Assembly: GCF_002192455.1 (NCBI RefSeq)
Contig: NZ_CP021744.1
Location: 1,612,001 to 1,676,000, forward strand
DNA from: Streptomyces albireticuli
Lineage (GTDB): Bacteria > Actinomycetota > Actinomycetes > Streptomycetales > Streptomycetaceae
Direction: 5' to 3'
Length of the DNA: 64,000 nt
This document shows positions 40,701 through 49,012 of the stretch, one piece after another. The notes beneath the pieces were generated by a model that saw nothing but the letters and a program-made list of their open reading frames with translations, made no database searches and was not told the DNA's origin. The position numbers and the translations under genes were made by a program. How positions within the stretch are numbered: the first letter of the stretch is position 1; the number at the start of each line of letters is the position of its first letter.

Positions 40701-42425
40701 ATGGCTGCCACCTCGGAACTCCCCCAGCCTCCGGCAGGGAGTGCCCCCACCACCACCGCCGCCTCCCGCCGGAAGACGGGCCGCCACCGCGGCGAAGGCC
40801 AGTGGGCCGTCGGCCACTTCACCCCGCTCAACGGTAACGAGCAGTTCAAGAAGGACGACGACGGTCTCAATGTGCGGACACGTATTGAGACGATCTACGC
40901 CAAGTCCGGCTTCGACTCCATCGACCCCAACGACCTGCGCGGACGGATGCGCTGGTGGGGCCTCTACACCCAGCGCAAGCCCGGGATCGACGGCGGCAAG
41001 ACCGCGATCCTGGCGCCGGAGGAGCTGGACGACAAGTACTTCATGCTGCGGGTGCGCGTGGACGGCGGCCGGCTGAGCGTCGCCCAGCTGCGGGCCATCG
41101 GTGAGGTGTCGCAGAGCTACGCGCGGGGCACCGCCGACATCACCGACCGGCAGAACATCCAGCTGCACTGGGTGCGGATCGAGGACGTGCCCGCGATCTG
41201 GGAGAAGCTCGAGGCGGTCGGGCTGTCGACCACCGAGGCGTGCGGCGACTGCCCCCGCGTGATCATCGGCTCGCCCGTCGCCGGGATAGCCGCGGACGAG
41301 ATCATCGACGGCACGCCGGCCGTGGACGAGATCCACGACCGCTACATCGGCAGCAAGGAATTCTCCAACCTGCCGCGCAAGTTCAAGACCGCGATCTCCG
41401 GCTCGCCCGTCCAGGACGTGGTGCACGAGATCAACGACATCGCTTTCGTGGGCGTGCGCCACCCCGAGCACGGGCCCGGCTTCGACGTCTGGGTCGGCGG
41501 CGGCCTGTCCACCAACCCCCGCCTCGCCGAGCGCCTGGGCACCTGGGTGCCGCTGGACGAGGTCGCGGACGTCTGGGCCGGCGTCGTCGGGATCTTCCGC
41601 GACTACGGCTACCGGCGGCTGCGCACCCGCGCCCGGCTGAAGTTCCTGATGGCGGACTGGGGTCCGGAGAAGTTCCGGCGGATCCTGGAGGACGAGTACC
41701 TGGGGCGCAAGCTCCTCGACGGCCCCGCGCCCGAGGAGCCCAGCTCGCGCTGGCGCGACCACGTCGGCGTCCACGAGCAGCGCGACGGCCGCTTCTACGT
41801 GGGCTTCGCCCCGCGCGTGGGCCGGGTCGACGGCGCCACCCTCACCAAGATCGCGGAACTGGCCGCCGCGCACGGCAGCGACCGGCTCCGCACCACCGTC
41901 GAACAGAAGATGATCATCCTCGACGTGCCGGGCGACCAGGTCGACTCGCTGGTCGCGGGGCTGGAGGCGCTCGGCTTCCAGGTCCGGCCGTCGCCGTTCC
42001 GGCGCGGCACGATGGCCTGCACCGGCATCGAGTTCTGCAAGCTGGCCATCGTGGAGACCAAGGCCCGGGGCGCCTCGCTGATCGACGAACTGGAACGCCG
42101 GATGCCGGACTTCGAGGAGCCCGTCACCATCAACATCAACGGCTGCCCCAACGCCTGCGCCCGGATCCAGACCGCCGACATCGGCCTCAAGGGCCAGCTG
42201 GTGCTGGACGGCGAGGGCCGGCAGGTCGAGGGCTACCAGGTGCACCTCGGCGGCGCGCTGGGCCTCCAGGCCGGCTTCGGCCGCAAGGTCCGCGGCCTCA
42301 AGGTCACCGCCGCGGAGCTGCCCGACTACGTCGAGCGCGTGCTCACCCGCTTCGACGCGCAGCGGAGGGACGGCGAGCGGTTCGCGGTCTGGGCCGCGCG
42401 CGCCACGGAGGCCGATCTCTCATGA
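40701..42425 (+). CDS. Siroheme-dependent sulfite (nitrite-type) reductase
   Basis: Protein of 574 residues, ferredoxin-type. It has duplicated halves with NIQLHWVRIEDVPAIWEKL and TEACGDCPRVI. The [4Fe-4S]/siroheme ligands are CTGIEFCK and NGCPNAC near residues 440 and 480. It reduces sulfite to sulfide with six electrons; the context of cysHCDN favours sulfite over nitrite. The first 25 residues are Pro/Thr-rich, and the DNA encoding residues about 6-17 (40717-40749) resembles part of the dispersed intergenic repeat. Its TGA overlaps the ATG of the zinc-ribbon gene. Confidence 0.92.
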   Translation: MAATSELPQPPAGSAPTTTAASRRKTGRHRGEGQWAVGHFTPLNGNEQFKKDDDGLNVRTRIETIYAKSGFDSIDPNDLRGRMRWWGLYTQRKPGIDGGKTAILAPEELDDKYFMLRVRVDGGRLSVAQLRAIGEVSQSYARGTADITDRQNIQLHWVRIEDVPAIWEKLEAVGLSTTEACGDCPRVIIGSPVAGIAADEIIDGTPAVDEIHDRYIGSKEFSNLPRKFKTAISGSPVQDVVHEINDIAFVGVRHPEHGPGFDVWVGGGLSTNPRLAERLGTWVPLDEVADVWAGVVGIFRDYGYRRLRTRARLKFLMADWGPEKFRRILEDEYLGRKLLDGPAPEEPSSRWRDHVGVHEQRDGRFYVGFAPRVGRVDGATLTKIAELAAAHGSDRLRTTVEQKMIILDVPGDQVDSLVAGLEALGFQVRPSPFRRGTMACTGIEFCKLAIVETKARGASLIDELERRMPDFEEPVTININGCPNACARIQTADIGLKGQLVLDGEGRQVEGYQVHLGGALGLQAGFGRKVRGLKVTAAELPDYVERVLTRFDAQRRDGERFAVWAARATEADLS

Positions 42426-42598
42426 GCGAGCGAGCCGCCCCCTTCTTCTGCCCGTACTGCGGTGACGAGGACCTGCGCCCCTCCGAACAGGGTCACGGGG
42501 CCTGGGAATGCGGCGGGTGCAACCGCGCGTTCCGGCTCTCGTTCCTCGGACTGCTGTCCCGAGGGCTGACCAAGGGAGCCCCGCATGACCGACCTTGA
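42422..42598 (+). CDS. Small zinc-ribbon protein of the sulfur operon
   Basis: Protein of 58 residues, MSERAAPFFCPYCGDEDLRP onward. It has two CxxC pairs (CPYC and CGGC) about 20 residues apart, the pattern of a zinc ribbon. It is locked in the operon: its ATG overlaps the sulfite reductase stop (ATGA) and its end overlaps the cysH start by 14 bases. Homologues occur at the same place in other Streptomyces. Function is unknown; it could assist sulfite reductase assembly, metal supply or electron transfer, but nothing in the sequence decides. Confidence 0.82.
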   Translation: MSERAAPFFCPYCGDEDLRPSEQGHGAWECGGCNRAFRLSFLGLLSRGLTKGAPHDRP

Positions 42599-43268
42599 GA
42601 TACTCGCCGAGCGCGCGGGCCGTGAACTGGAGGACGCCCCGGCGCTCGAGATCCTCGACTGGGCCGCGCGGACCTTCGGGCCGCGGTTCTGCGTCACCTC
42701 CTCCATGGAGGACGCCGTCGTCGCCCATCTCGCGTCCCGCGCCGTCCCCGGCGTGGACGTGCTGTTCCTCGACACCGGCTACCACTTCCCGGAGACCATC
42801 GGCACCCGGGACGCCGTCGCGGCCGTGATGGACGTCAACGTCCTCACCCTCACCCCGCGCCACAGCGTCGCCGAGCAGGACGCCGAGCACGGGCCGCGCC
42901 TGCACGACCGGGACCCGGACCTGTGCTGCGCGCTGCGGAAGGTCGAGCCGCTCACGGCCGGCCTGGCGGCGTACGACGCGTGGGCGACCGGCCTGCGCCG
43001 CGACGAGTCGCCGACCCGGGCCGGCACCCCGGTCGTCGGCTGGGACGCCCGGCGGGGCAAGGTCAAGGTCTCGCCGATCGCCCGCTGGACGCGGGACGAC
43101 GTGGACGCCTACGTCGCCGAACACGGGGTCCTCACCAACCCGTTGCTGATGGACGGCTACGCCTCCGTCGGCTGCGCGCCCTGCACCCACAGGGTCGCGG
43201 AGGGCGAGGACAGCCGCGCCGGCCGCTGGGCCGGGCGCGCCAAGACCGAGTGCGGGCTGCACGGATGA
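42585..43268 (+). CDS. cysH: Assimilatory (phospho)adenylyl-sulfate reductase
   Basis: Protein of 227 residues. The nucleotide-binding region has SSMEDAVVAHLA and LDTGYHFPET. It carries LCCALRKVEPL and CAPCTHRV, the CC...CxxC set that binds a [4Fe-4S] cluster, and the C-terminal catalytic Cys in KTECGLH. The cluster motif is typical of enzymes that reduce adenylyl sulfate, although the operon also encodes CysC which makes the 3'-phosphorylated form, so the true substrate cannot be settled here. It yields sulfite for the upstream reductase. ATG at 42585 has AAGGGAG. Confidence 0.93.
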   Translation: MTDLEILAERAGRELEDAPALEILDWAARTFGPRFCVTSSMEDAVVAHLASRAVPGVDVLFLDTGYHFPETIGTRDAVAAVMDVNVLTLTPRHSVAEQDAEHGPRLHDRDPDLCCALRKVEPLTAGLAAYDAWATGLRRDESPTRAGTPVVGWDARRGKVKVSPIARWTRDDVDAYVAEHGVLTNPLLMDGYASVGCAPCTHRVAEGEDSRAGRWAGRAKTECGLHG

Positions 43269-43294
43269 CCGCACAGGGGAGCAGGGAGCGAGCG

Positions 43295-43828
43295 ATGAGC
43301 GGGGCCACCATCTGGCTGACCGGGCTGCCGAGCGCGGGGAAGACCACGATCGCGCGGGCGCTGGCCGAGCGGCTGCGCGGCGAGGGGCGGCAGGTGGAGG
43401 TGCTGGACGGTGACGAGATCCGCGAGTTCCTCTCGGCCGGTCTGGGCTTCTCCCGTGAGGACCGCGACACCAACGTGCGGCGGATCGGCTTCGTCGCCGA
43501 GCTGCTCGCCCGCCACGGGGTGGCCGTCCTCGTCCCGGTGATCGCGCCCTACGCCGACGCCCGGGAGGCGGTGCGCAAGCACCACCAGGAGCACGGCACC
43601 GCGTATCTGGAGGTGCACGTGGCGACGCCCGTGGAGGTCTGCTCGGTCCGGGACGTGAAGGGCCTGTACGCCAAGCAGGCCGCGGGCGAGATCTCCGGGC
43701 TCACCGGGGTGGACGACCCGTACGAGGAGCCGGTGGCGCCGGATCTACGGATCGAGGCGCACGGGACGAGCGTGCCGGAGTCGGCCGCCGGGGTGCACCG
43801 GCTGCTGGTGGAGAGGGGACTGGCATGA
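43295..43828 (+). CDS. cysC: Adenylyl-sulfate kinase
   Basis: Kinase of 177 residues. The P-loop is GLPSAGKTTIARAL. Family motifs follow: LDGDEIREFLSAGLGFSRED, RDTNVRRIGFVAELLA and VRDVKGLYAKQAAGEI. It phosphorylates adenylyl sulfate at the 3' position. ATG at 43295 has GGGAG six bases upstream and gives the usual N-terminus MSGATIWLTG; an earlier ATG at 43265, overlapping the cysH stop as ATGA, would add ten residues. Its TGA overlaps the cysD ATG. Confidence 0.94.
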   Translation: MSGATIWLTGLPSAGKTTIARALAERLRGEGRQVEVLDGDEIREFLSAGLGFSREDRDTNVRRIGFVAELLARHGVAVLVPVIAPYADAREAVRKHHQEHGTAYLEVHVATPVEVCSVRDVKGLYAKQAAGEISGLTGVDDPYEEPVAPDLRIEAHGTSVPESAAGVHRLLVERGLA

Positions 43829-44733
43829 GCGGGAACGGGTGGACGCTGTCGCACCTGGACGCGCTGGAGTCGGAGGCGGTGCACGTCTTCCGCGAGGTGG
43901 CCGGGGAGTTCGAGCGGCCGGTGATCCTCTTCTCCGGCGGCAAGGACTCCATCGTCATGCTGCACCTGGCACTGAAGGCCTTCGCACCCGCGACCGTGCC
44001 GTTCTCCCTGCTGCACGTGGACACCGGGCACAATTTCCCCGAGGTCCTCGCCTACCGGGACCGCGTGGTGGCCGAACACGGACTGCGCCTCGAAGTGGCC
44101 TCGGTGCAGGAATTCATCGACGACGGAAGGCTGCGCGAGCGGCCCGACGGCACCCGGAACCCCCTTCAGACCCTCCCCCTTCTCGACGCCATCGAACGCC
44201 ACCGTTTCGACGCGGTGTTCGGCGGTGGCAGGCGGGACGAGGAGAAGGCGCGGGCCAAGGAACGCGTCTTCTCGCTGCGCGACGAATTCGGCGGCTGGGA
44301 CCCGCGCCGCCAGCGCCCGGAACTCTGGCAGCTCTACAACGGCCGCCACGCCCCCGGCGAACACGTCCGCGTCTTCCCCCTGTCGAACTTCACCGAGCTC
44401 GACGTGTGGCAGTACATCGCCCGCGAGAAGATCGAACTGCCCTCCATCTACTACGCGCACGAGCGCGAGGTCTTCGCCCGGGCCGGGATGTGGCTGGCCC
44501 CCGGCGAGTGGGGCGGGCCCAAGGAGGGCGAGCGGGTGGAGAGACGGCTGGTGCGCTACCGCACCGTCGGCGACATGTCCTGCACCGGCGCCGTCGACTC
44601 CGACGCGCTGACCATCGAGGCCGTCATCGCCGAGATCGCCGCTTCCCGCCTGACCGAGCGCGGCGCCACCCGCGCCGACGACAAGCTGTCGGAAGCGGCG
44701 ATGGAAGACCGCAAGCGCGAGGGGTACTTCTAA
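43825..44733 (+). CDS. cysD: Sulfate adenylyltransferase subunit 2
   Basis: Protein of 302 residues. The ATP-pyrophosphatase loop is PVILFSGGKDSIVMLHLA. Further motifs are HVDTGHNFPEV, AVFGGGRRDEEKARAKERVFS in part, NFTELDVWQYIAREKI, and the C-terminal AAMEDRKREGYF. With CysN it activates sulfate to adenylyl sulfate. ATGA overlap with cysC and a two-base gap to cysN indicate one translationally coupled unit. Confidence 0.96.
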   Translation: MSGNGWTLSHLDALESEAVHVFREVAGEFERPVILFSGGKDSIVMLHLALKAFAPATVPFSLLHVDTGHNFPEVLAYRDRVVAEHGLRLEVASVQEFIDDGRLRERPDGTRNPLQTLPLLDAIERHRFDAVFGGGRRDEEKARAKERVFSLRDEFGGWDPRRQRPELWQLYNGRHAPGEHVRVFPLSNFTELDVWQYIAREKIELPSIYYAHEREVFARAGMWLAPGEWGGPKEGERVERRLVRYRTVGDMSCTGAVDSDALTIEAVIAEIAASRLTERGATRADDKLSEAAMEDRKREGYF

Positions 44734-44735
44734 CC

Positions 44736-46046
44736 ATGACCACCACGTCTCTCCTGCGTTTCGCCACCGCCGGCTCCGTCGACGACGGGAAGTCCACGCT
44801 GGTCGGACGTCTCCTGCACGACTCGAAGTCCGTCCTGGCCGACCAGCTCGAAGCCGTCGCCCACGCCTCCCGCAACCGCGGCCAGGAAGCACCCGACCTC
44901 GCACTCCTCACGGACGGCCTGCGGGCGGAGCGCGAACAGGGCATCACCATCGACGTCGCCTACCGCTACTTCGCCACCCCACGCCGCCGCTTCATCCTCG
45001 CCGACACACCCGGCCACGTGCAGTACACCCGCAACATGGTCACCGGCGCCTCCACCGCCCAGCTCGCCATCGTCCTCGTCGACGCCCGCAACGGCGTCGT
45101 CGAACAGACCCGCCGCCACGCCGCCGTCGCCGCCCTGCTGCGCGTCCCCCACCTCGTACTCGCCGTCAACAAGATGGACCTCGCCGGCTACGCCGAACCC
45201 GCCTTCGCCGCCATAGCCGACGAATTCACCGCCTACGCCGCCTCCCTCGGCATCCCCGAGGTCACCGCCATCCCGATCTCGGCACTGGCCGGCGACAACG
45301 TCGTCACCCCGTCCGCGCACATGGACTGGTACGGCGGCCCCACCGTCCTCGAACACCTGGAGACGGTGCCCGTCGTCACCGACCCGGACGCCGAGGACGC
45401 CCGCTTCCCCGTCCAGTACGTGATCCGCCCCCAGACGCCCGCCCACCGTGACTACCGCGGCTACGCCGGCCAGATCGCCTCCGGCACCTTCCGGGTGGGC
45501 GACCGGGTCACCGTCCTGCCCTCCGGCCGCACCAGCACCGTCAGCGCGATCGACGCCCTGGGCACCGGCGTCGACACCGCCTTCGCGCCCCAGTCGGTGA
45601 CCCTGCGGCTCGCGGACGACCTGGACGTCTCGCGCGGCGACCTGATCGCCCCGGCCGCCACCGCGCCCGTACCCACCCAGGACGTGGCGGCCACGGTCTG
45701 CCACGTCGCCGACCGGCCGCTGCGCCCCGGCGACCGGGTCCTGCTCAAGCACACCACCCGCACGGTCAAGGCGATCGTCAAGGACATCCCCTCCCGGCTC
45801 ACCCTCGGGGACCTCTCCCACCACCCGCACCCCGGTGAGCTGGCCGCCAACGACATCGGCCGGGTCACCCTCCGCACGGCCGAGCCGCTCGCGCTCGACC
45901 CGTACCACCGCTCACGCCGGACGGGCGCCTTCCTCCTCATCGACCCGGCCGACGGGACCACCCTGACGGCGGGCATGGCGGGCGACGCCCAGGCGGCGTT
46001 CGCCCCCGTGGCCGCCGTGGCCGACGACGAAGGCTGGGACTTCTGA
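44736..46046 (+). CDS. cysN: Sulfate adenylyltransferase subunit 1 (GTPase)
   Basis: GTPase of 436 residues related to EF-Tu. Motifs are ATAGSVDDGKSTLVGRLL (G1), EQGITIDVAYR (G2), DTPGHVQYTRNM (G3) and AVNKMDL (G4). Two C-terminal beta-barrels follow, with no fused CysC domain, consistent with the separate cysC gene. It drives sulfate activation by CysD through GTP hydrolysis. Five bases after its stop begins the Cys-rich mini-frame that precedes ssuA. Confidence 0.96.
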   Translation: MTTTSLLRFATAGSVDDGKSTLVGRLLHDSKSVLADQLEAVAHASRNRGQEAPDLALLTDGLRAEREQGITIDVAYRYFATPRRRFILADTPGHVQYTRNMVTGASTAQLAIVLVDARNGVVEQTRRHAAVAALLRVPHLVLAVNKMDLAGYAEPAFAAIADEFTAYAASLGIPEVTAIPISALAGDNVVTPSAHMDWYGGPTVLEHLETVPVVTDPDAEDARFPVQYVIRPQTPAHRDYRGYAGQIASGTFRVGDRVTVLPSGRTSTVSAIDALGTGVDTAFAPQSVTLRLADDLDVSRGDLIAPAATAPVPTQDVAATVCHVADRPLRPGDRVLLKHTTRTVKAIVKDIPSRLTLGDLSHHPHPGELAANDIGRVTLRTAEPLALDPYHRSRRTGAFLLIDPADGTTLTAGMAGDAQAAFAPVAAVADDEGWDF

Positions 46047-46051
46047 TGATC

Positions 46052-46072
46052 ATGACGTGTTGTTGTCGCTGA
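46052..46072 (+). CDS. Poly-cysteine mini-frame MTCCCR upstream of ssuA
   Basis: ATG-ACG-TGT-TGT-TGT-CGC-TGA: six codons with three consecutive Cys, starting five bases after the cysN stop. Three successive TGT codons are striking because TGT is rare in this genome compared with TGC. Poly-Cys short frames that attenuate downstream sulfur genes when cysteine is plentiful are described in mycobacteria. The transcript downstream can form CCGGGC...GCCCGG (about 46120-46151), and the ssuA ribosome site GAGAGG can pair with CCCCTC just before the GTG. Regulation of ssuABC by cysteinyl-tRNA supply is the hypothesis. Confidence 0.6.
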   Translation: MTCCCR

Positions 46073-46169
46073 CCGCGCCGCCTCGCCGTCCGTCCCTCAA
46101 GTCCCCGCTCCGCCGCCGGGCCGCCGTGCGCGCACGCACCGCCCGGATCGTTCGAGAGGAACCCCCCTC

Positions 46170-47267
46170 GTGTCTGTCGCAGTTCGTCGTGCCCTGGCGG
46201 CCGCCGCCCTCCCCCTGCTGCTCGGCGCCCTCGGCGCCTGCGGCTACGGCTCGGAGAAGAAGGAGGACCGGGCGGAGAACGCCGGGGCGAAGGGCGCCAA
46301 GCTCTCCGCCGACACCGTCCGGATCGGCTACTTCCCCAACATCACCCATGCCACCCCGCTGGTCGGCGAGCAGGAAGGGCTGATCCAGAAGGAGCTGGGC
46401 GGCACCAAGCTCCGGTCGACGACCTTCAACGCGGGCCCGTCCGAGATCGAGGCGCTCAACGCGGGCTCGATCGACATCGGCTGGATCGGCCCGTCGCCCG
46501 CCATCAACGGCTATGTGAAGTCCAAGGGCAAGAGCCTGCGGATCATCTCCGGTTCGGCCTCCGGCGGCGTGAAGCTGGTCGTCGACCCCAAGAAGATCTC
46601 CTCCCTCGACGACGTCAAGGGCAAGCGGATCGCCACCCCGCAGAAGGGCAACACCCAGGACGTGGCGTTCCTCCACTGGATCGCCACCAAGGGCTGGAAG
46701 GTCGACCCGCAGAGCGGCAAGGGCGACGTCTCGGTCGTCCGTACGGACAACAAGGTGACGCCCGACGCCTTCAAGGCGGGCTCGGTCGACGGCGCGTGGG
46801 TGCCCGAGCCGACCGCGTCCAAGCTGGTCTCCCAGGGCGGGAAGGTCCTGCTGGACGAGGCCACCCTGTGGCCGGACAAGAAGTTCGTGATCACCAATGT
46901 GATCGTGTCGCAGAAGTTCCTCGACAAGCACCCGGACGTGGTCGAGGCCGTGCTGCGCGGCTCCGTGCGCACCAACGCCTGGATCAAGGGCAACCCGGAC
47001 AAGGCCAAGGCGTCCGCCAACGCCGCGCTGAAGAAGCTCTCCGGCAAGGAGCTGCCCGCGGGCATCCTCGACCCCGCCTGGAAGAGCATCGAGGTCACCG
47101 ACGACCCGCTGGCGAAGACCCTGGACGAGGAGGCCGCCCACGCCGTCGAGGCGGGGCTCCTGGAGAAGCCGGACCTGTCGGGCATCTACCACCTCACCAC
47201 GCTCAACAAGGTTCTCAAGGCCGAGGGCGGGAAGCCGGCCGACGCCGCCGGTCTCGGCAAGCAGTGA
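46170..47267 (+). CDS. ssuA: Aliphatic sulfonate ABC transporter substrate-binding lipoprotein
   Basis: Lipoprotein of 365 residues. The signal peptide ends in the lipobox LGAC with Cys 24. The NMT1/SsuA-like binding fold shows RIGYFPNITHATPLVGEQEG, NAGPSEIEALNAGSIDIGWIG in part, ATPQKGNTQDVAFLHW and VDGAWVPEP. The ligand could be sulfonates, taurine or sulfate esters; the family alone does not decide. The GTG start has GAGAGGAA upstream, which can be masked by CCCCTC. It follows cysN after 123 bases containing the MTCCCR frame. Confidence 0.88.
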   Translation: MSVAVRRALAAAALPLLLGALGACGYGSEKKEDRAENAGAKGAKLSADTVRIGYFPNITHATPLVGEQEGLIQKELGGTKLRSTTFNAGPSEIEALNAGSIDIGWIGPSPAINGYVKSKGKSLRIISGSASGGVKLVVDPKKISSLDDVKGKRIATPQKGNTQDVAFLHWIATKGWKVDPQSGKGDVSVVRTDNKVTPDAFKAGSVDGAWVPEPTASKLVSQGGKVLLDEATLWPDKKFVITNVIVSQKFLDKHPDVVEAVLRGSVRTNAWIKGNPDKAKASANAALKKLSGKELPAGILDPAWKSIEVTDDPLAKTLDEEAAHAVEAGLLEKPDLSGIYHLTTLNKVLKAEGGKPADAAGLGKQ

Positions 47268-47305
47268 TCAGTGACGCCTCGCGAACGGAACCAGGAGGTG
47301 ACCGG

Positions 47306-48109
47306 ATGTCCCCGGCCCTGACCACCGACAAGCCCGGCCCGGCCGAGGTGGCGGACGACGCGCCCGCCGCCGTACGGATCGACCACGTCCACAAGAGCTT
47401 CGGCCGTCCCGGTTCGGCCCAGCCCGTCCTCGACGACATCACCCTCTCCGTCCGCCCCGGCGAGTTCGTCTGCCTGCTCGGCGCCTCCGGCTGCGGCAAG
47501 TCGACGCTGCTGAACCTGGTCGCCGGCCTGGACCGGCCGACCGCCGGCACCATCGAGGTGCCCGGCGGGCGCCCGGCCCTGATGTTCCAGGAGCACGCCC
47601 TGTTCCCGTGGCTGACCGCGGGCCGCAACATCGAACTGGCCCTGCGGCTGCGCGGGGTGCCGCGGGCCGCCCGCCGCCCGGAGGCGGAGCGGCTGCTGGA
47701 GCTCGTACGGCTCGGCGGCGCGTACGGCAAGCGGGTGCACGAGCTGTCGGGCGGGATGCGGCAGCGGGTCGCGCTGGCCCGCGCGCTGGCGCAGGACAGC
47801 CGGCTGCTGCTGATGGACGAGCCGTTCGCCGCGCTCGACGCCATCACCCGGGACGTGCTGCACCACGAGCTGACCCGGATCTGGTCCGAGACCCGGCTGT
47901 CGGTGCTGTTCGTCACCCACAACGTCCGGGAGGCGGTGCGGCTCGCCGAACGGGTGGTGCTGCTGTCCTCCCGGCCGGGCCGGGTGGCCCGCGAGTGGGC
48001 GGTGGACATACCGCAGCCGCGTCGCATCGAGGACGCGGCCGTCGCGGACCTGTCCGTGGAGATCACCGAGGAACTGCGCAAGGAGATCCGCCGCCATGGC
48101 CAGCACTGA
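47306..48109 (+). CDS. ssuB: Sulfonate ABC transporter ATP-binding protein
   Basis: ATPase of 267 residues. Walker A is LLGASGCGKSTLLNLVAGLD, Q-loop MFQEHALFPW, signature LSGGMRQRVALARAL, Walker B LLLMDEPFAALD, and H-switch FVTHNVREA. It is of the NrtD/SsuB/TauB group. ATG has GGAGGTGACCGG upstream. Its end overlaps ssuC by 14 bases. Confidence 0.93.
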   Translation: MSPALTTDKPGPAEVADDAPAAVRIDHVHKSFGRPGSAQPVLDDITLSVRPGEFVCLLGASGCGKSTLLNLVAGLDRPTAGTIEVPGGRPALMFQEHALFPWLTAGRNIELALRLRGVPRAARRPEAERLLELVRLGGAYGKRVHELSGGMRQRVALARALAQDSRLLLMDEPFAALDAITRDVLHHELTRIWSETRLSVLFVTHNVREAVRLAERVVLLSSRPGRVAREWAVDIPQPRRIEDAAVADLSVEITEELRKEIRRHGQH

Positions 48110-49001
48110 GGCCCCCGCGCCCCGCCCGCCCGCGGAGCCCCAGGACCTGGCCGGTCTGGAGGCCGGGCTCGACGCCCTGGAGTCCGTACAGGTCAAGCGC
48201 ACGTCGTTCACCGAGGTCCTGCTGCACAAGGTGCTGCCGCCGGTGCTGGCGGTGCTCCTCGTGGTCGCCGTCTGGAAGCTCCTGGTCCTGGCCGGGGTCA
48301 CGGACGACTACAAGCTGCCCGACCCGTCGGCGGTCTGGGACAGCCTCACCGGACTGTGGCTCCAGGGCACCCTGCTGGACATCGTCTGGACCAGCGTCTC
48401 GCGCGGCCTGCTCGGGTTCCTCGCCGCGCTCGCGATCGGCACGCCGCTCGGCCTGCTGGTCGCCCGGGTGCGGTTCGTCCGGGCGGCCCTGGGCCCGATC
48501 CTCTCGGGCCTCCAGTCGCTGCCGTCCGTCGCCTGGGTGCCCGCCGCGGTGATCTGGCTGGGCATCACGGACTCGGCGATGTACGCGGTGATCCTGCTGG
48601 GCGCGGTGCCGTCGATCGCCAACGGCCTGGTGTCCGGCATCGACCAGGTGCCGCCGCTCTACCTGCGGGCCGGGCGCACCATGGGCGCCACCGGGGCGCG
48701 CGGCGCCTGGCACGTCCTGCTGCCGGCCGCCCTGCCCGGCTACATCGCGGGGCTCAAGCAGGGCTGGGCGTTCTCCTGGCGGTCGCTGATGGCCGCCGAG
48801 CTCATCGCCTCCTCCCCCGACCTGGGGCTGGGGCTGGGGCAGTTCCTGGAGAACTCGCGCACCGACTCCGACATGCCGGGGGTGCTGCTCGGCATCATCC
48901 TCATCCTGTTCGTCGGAATCGCCATCGACCTGATCGTCTTCAGCCCGCTGGAGCGCCGTGTGCTGCGCGTCCGCGGGCTGGCGGCGGCGGGCGGCCGGTA
49001 A
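48096..49001 (+). CDS. ssuC: Sulfonate ABC transporter permease
   Basis: Membrane protein of 301 residues with six helices and a longer than usual N-terminal cytoplasmic stretch of about 45 residues. The EAA-type loop is GATGARGAWHVLLPAALPGY, followed by IAGLKQGWAFSWRSLMAAEL. It is typical of SsuC/TauC permeases. It overlaps ssuB, and the next gene starts eleven bases after its stop, so it is part of the same transcript. Confidence 0.92.
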   Translation: MASTEAPAPRPPAEPQDLAGLEAGLDALESVQVKRTSFTEVLLHKVLPPVLAVLLVVAVWKLLVLAGVTDDYKLPDPSAVWDSLTGLWLQGTLLDIVWTSVSRGLLGFLAALAIGTPLGLLVARVRFVRAALGPILSGLQSLPSVAWVPAAVIWLGITDSAMYAVILLGAVPSIANGLVSGIDQVPPLYLRAGRTMGATGARGAWHVLLPAALPGYIAGLKQGWAFSWRSLMAAELIASSPDLGLGLGQFLENSRTDSDMPGVLLGIILILFVGIAIDLIVFSPLERRVLRVRGLAAAGGR

Positions 49002-49012
49002 GGGGCGCGGCC

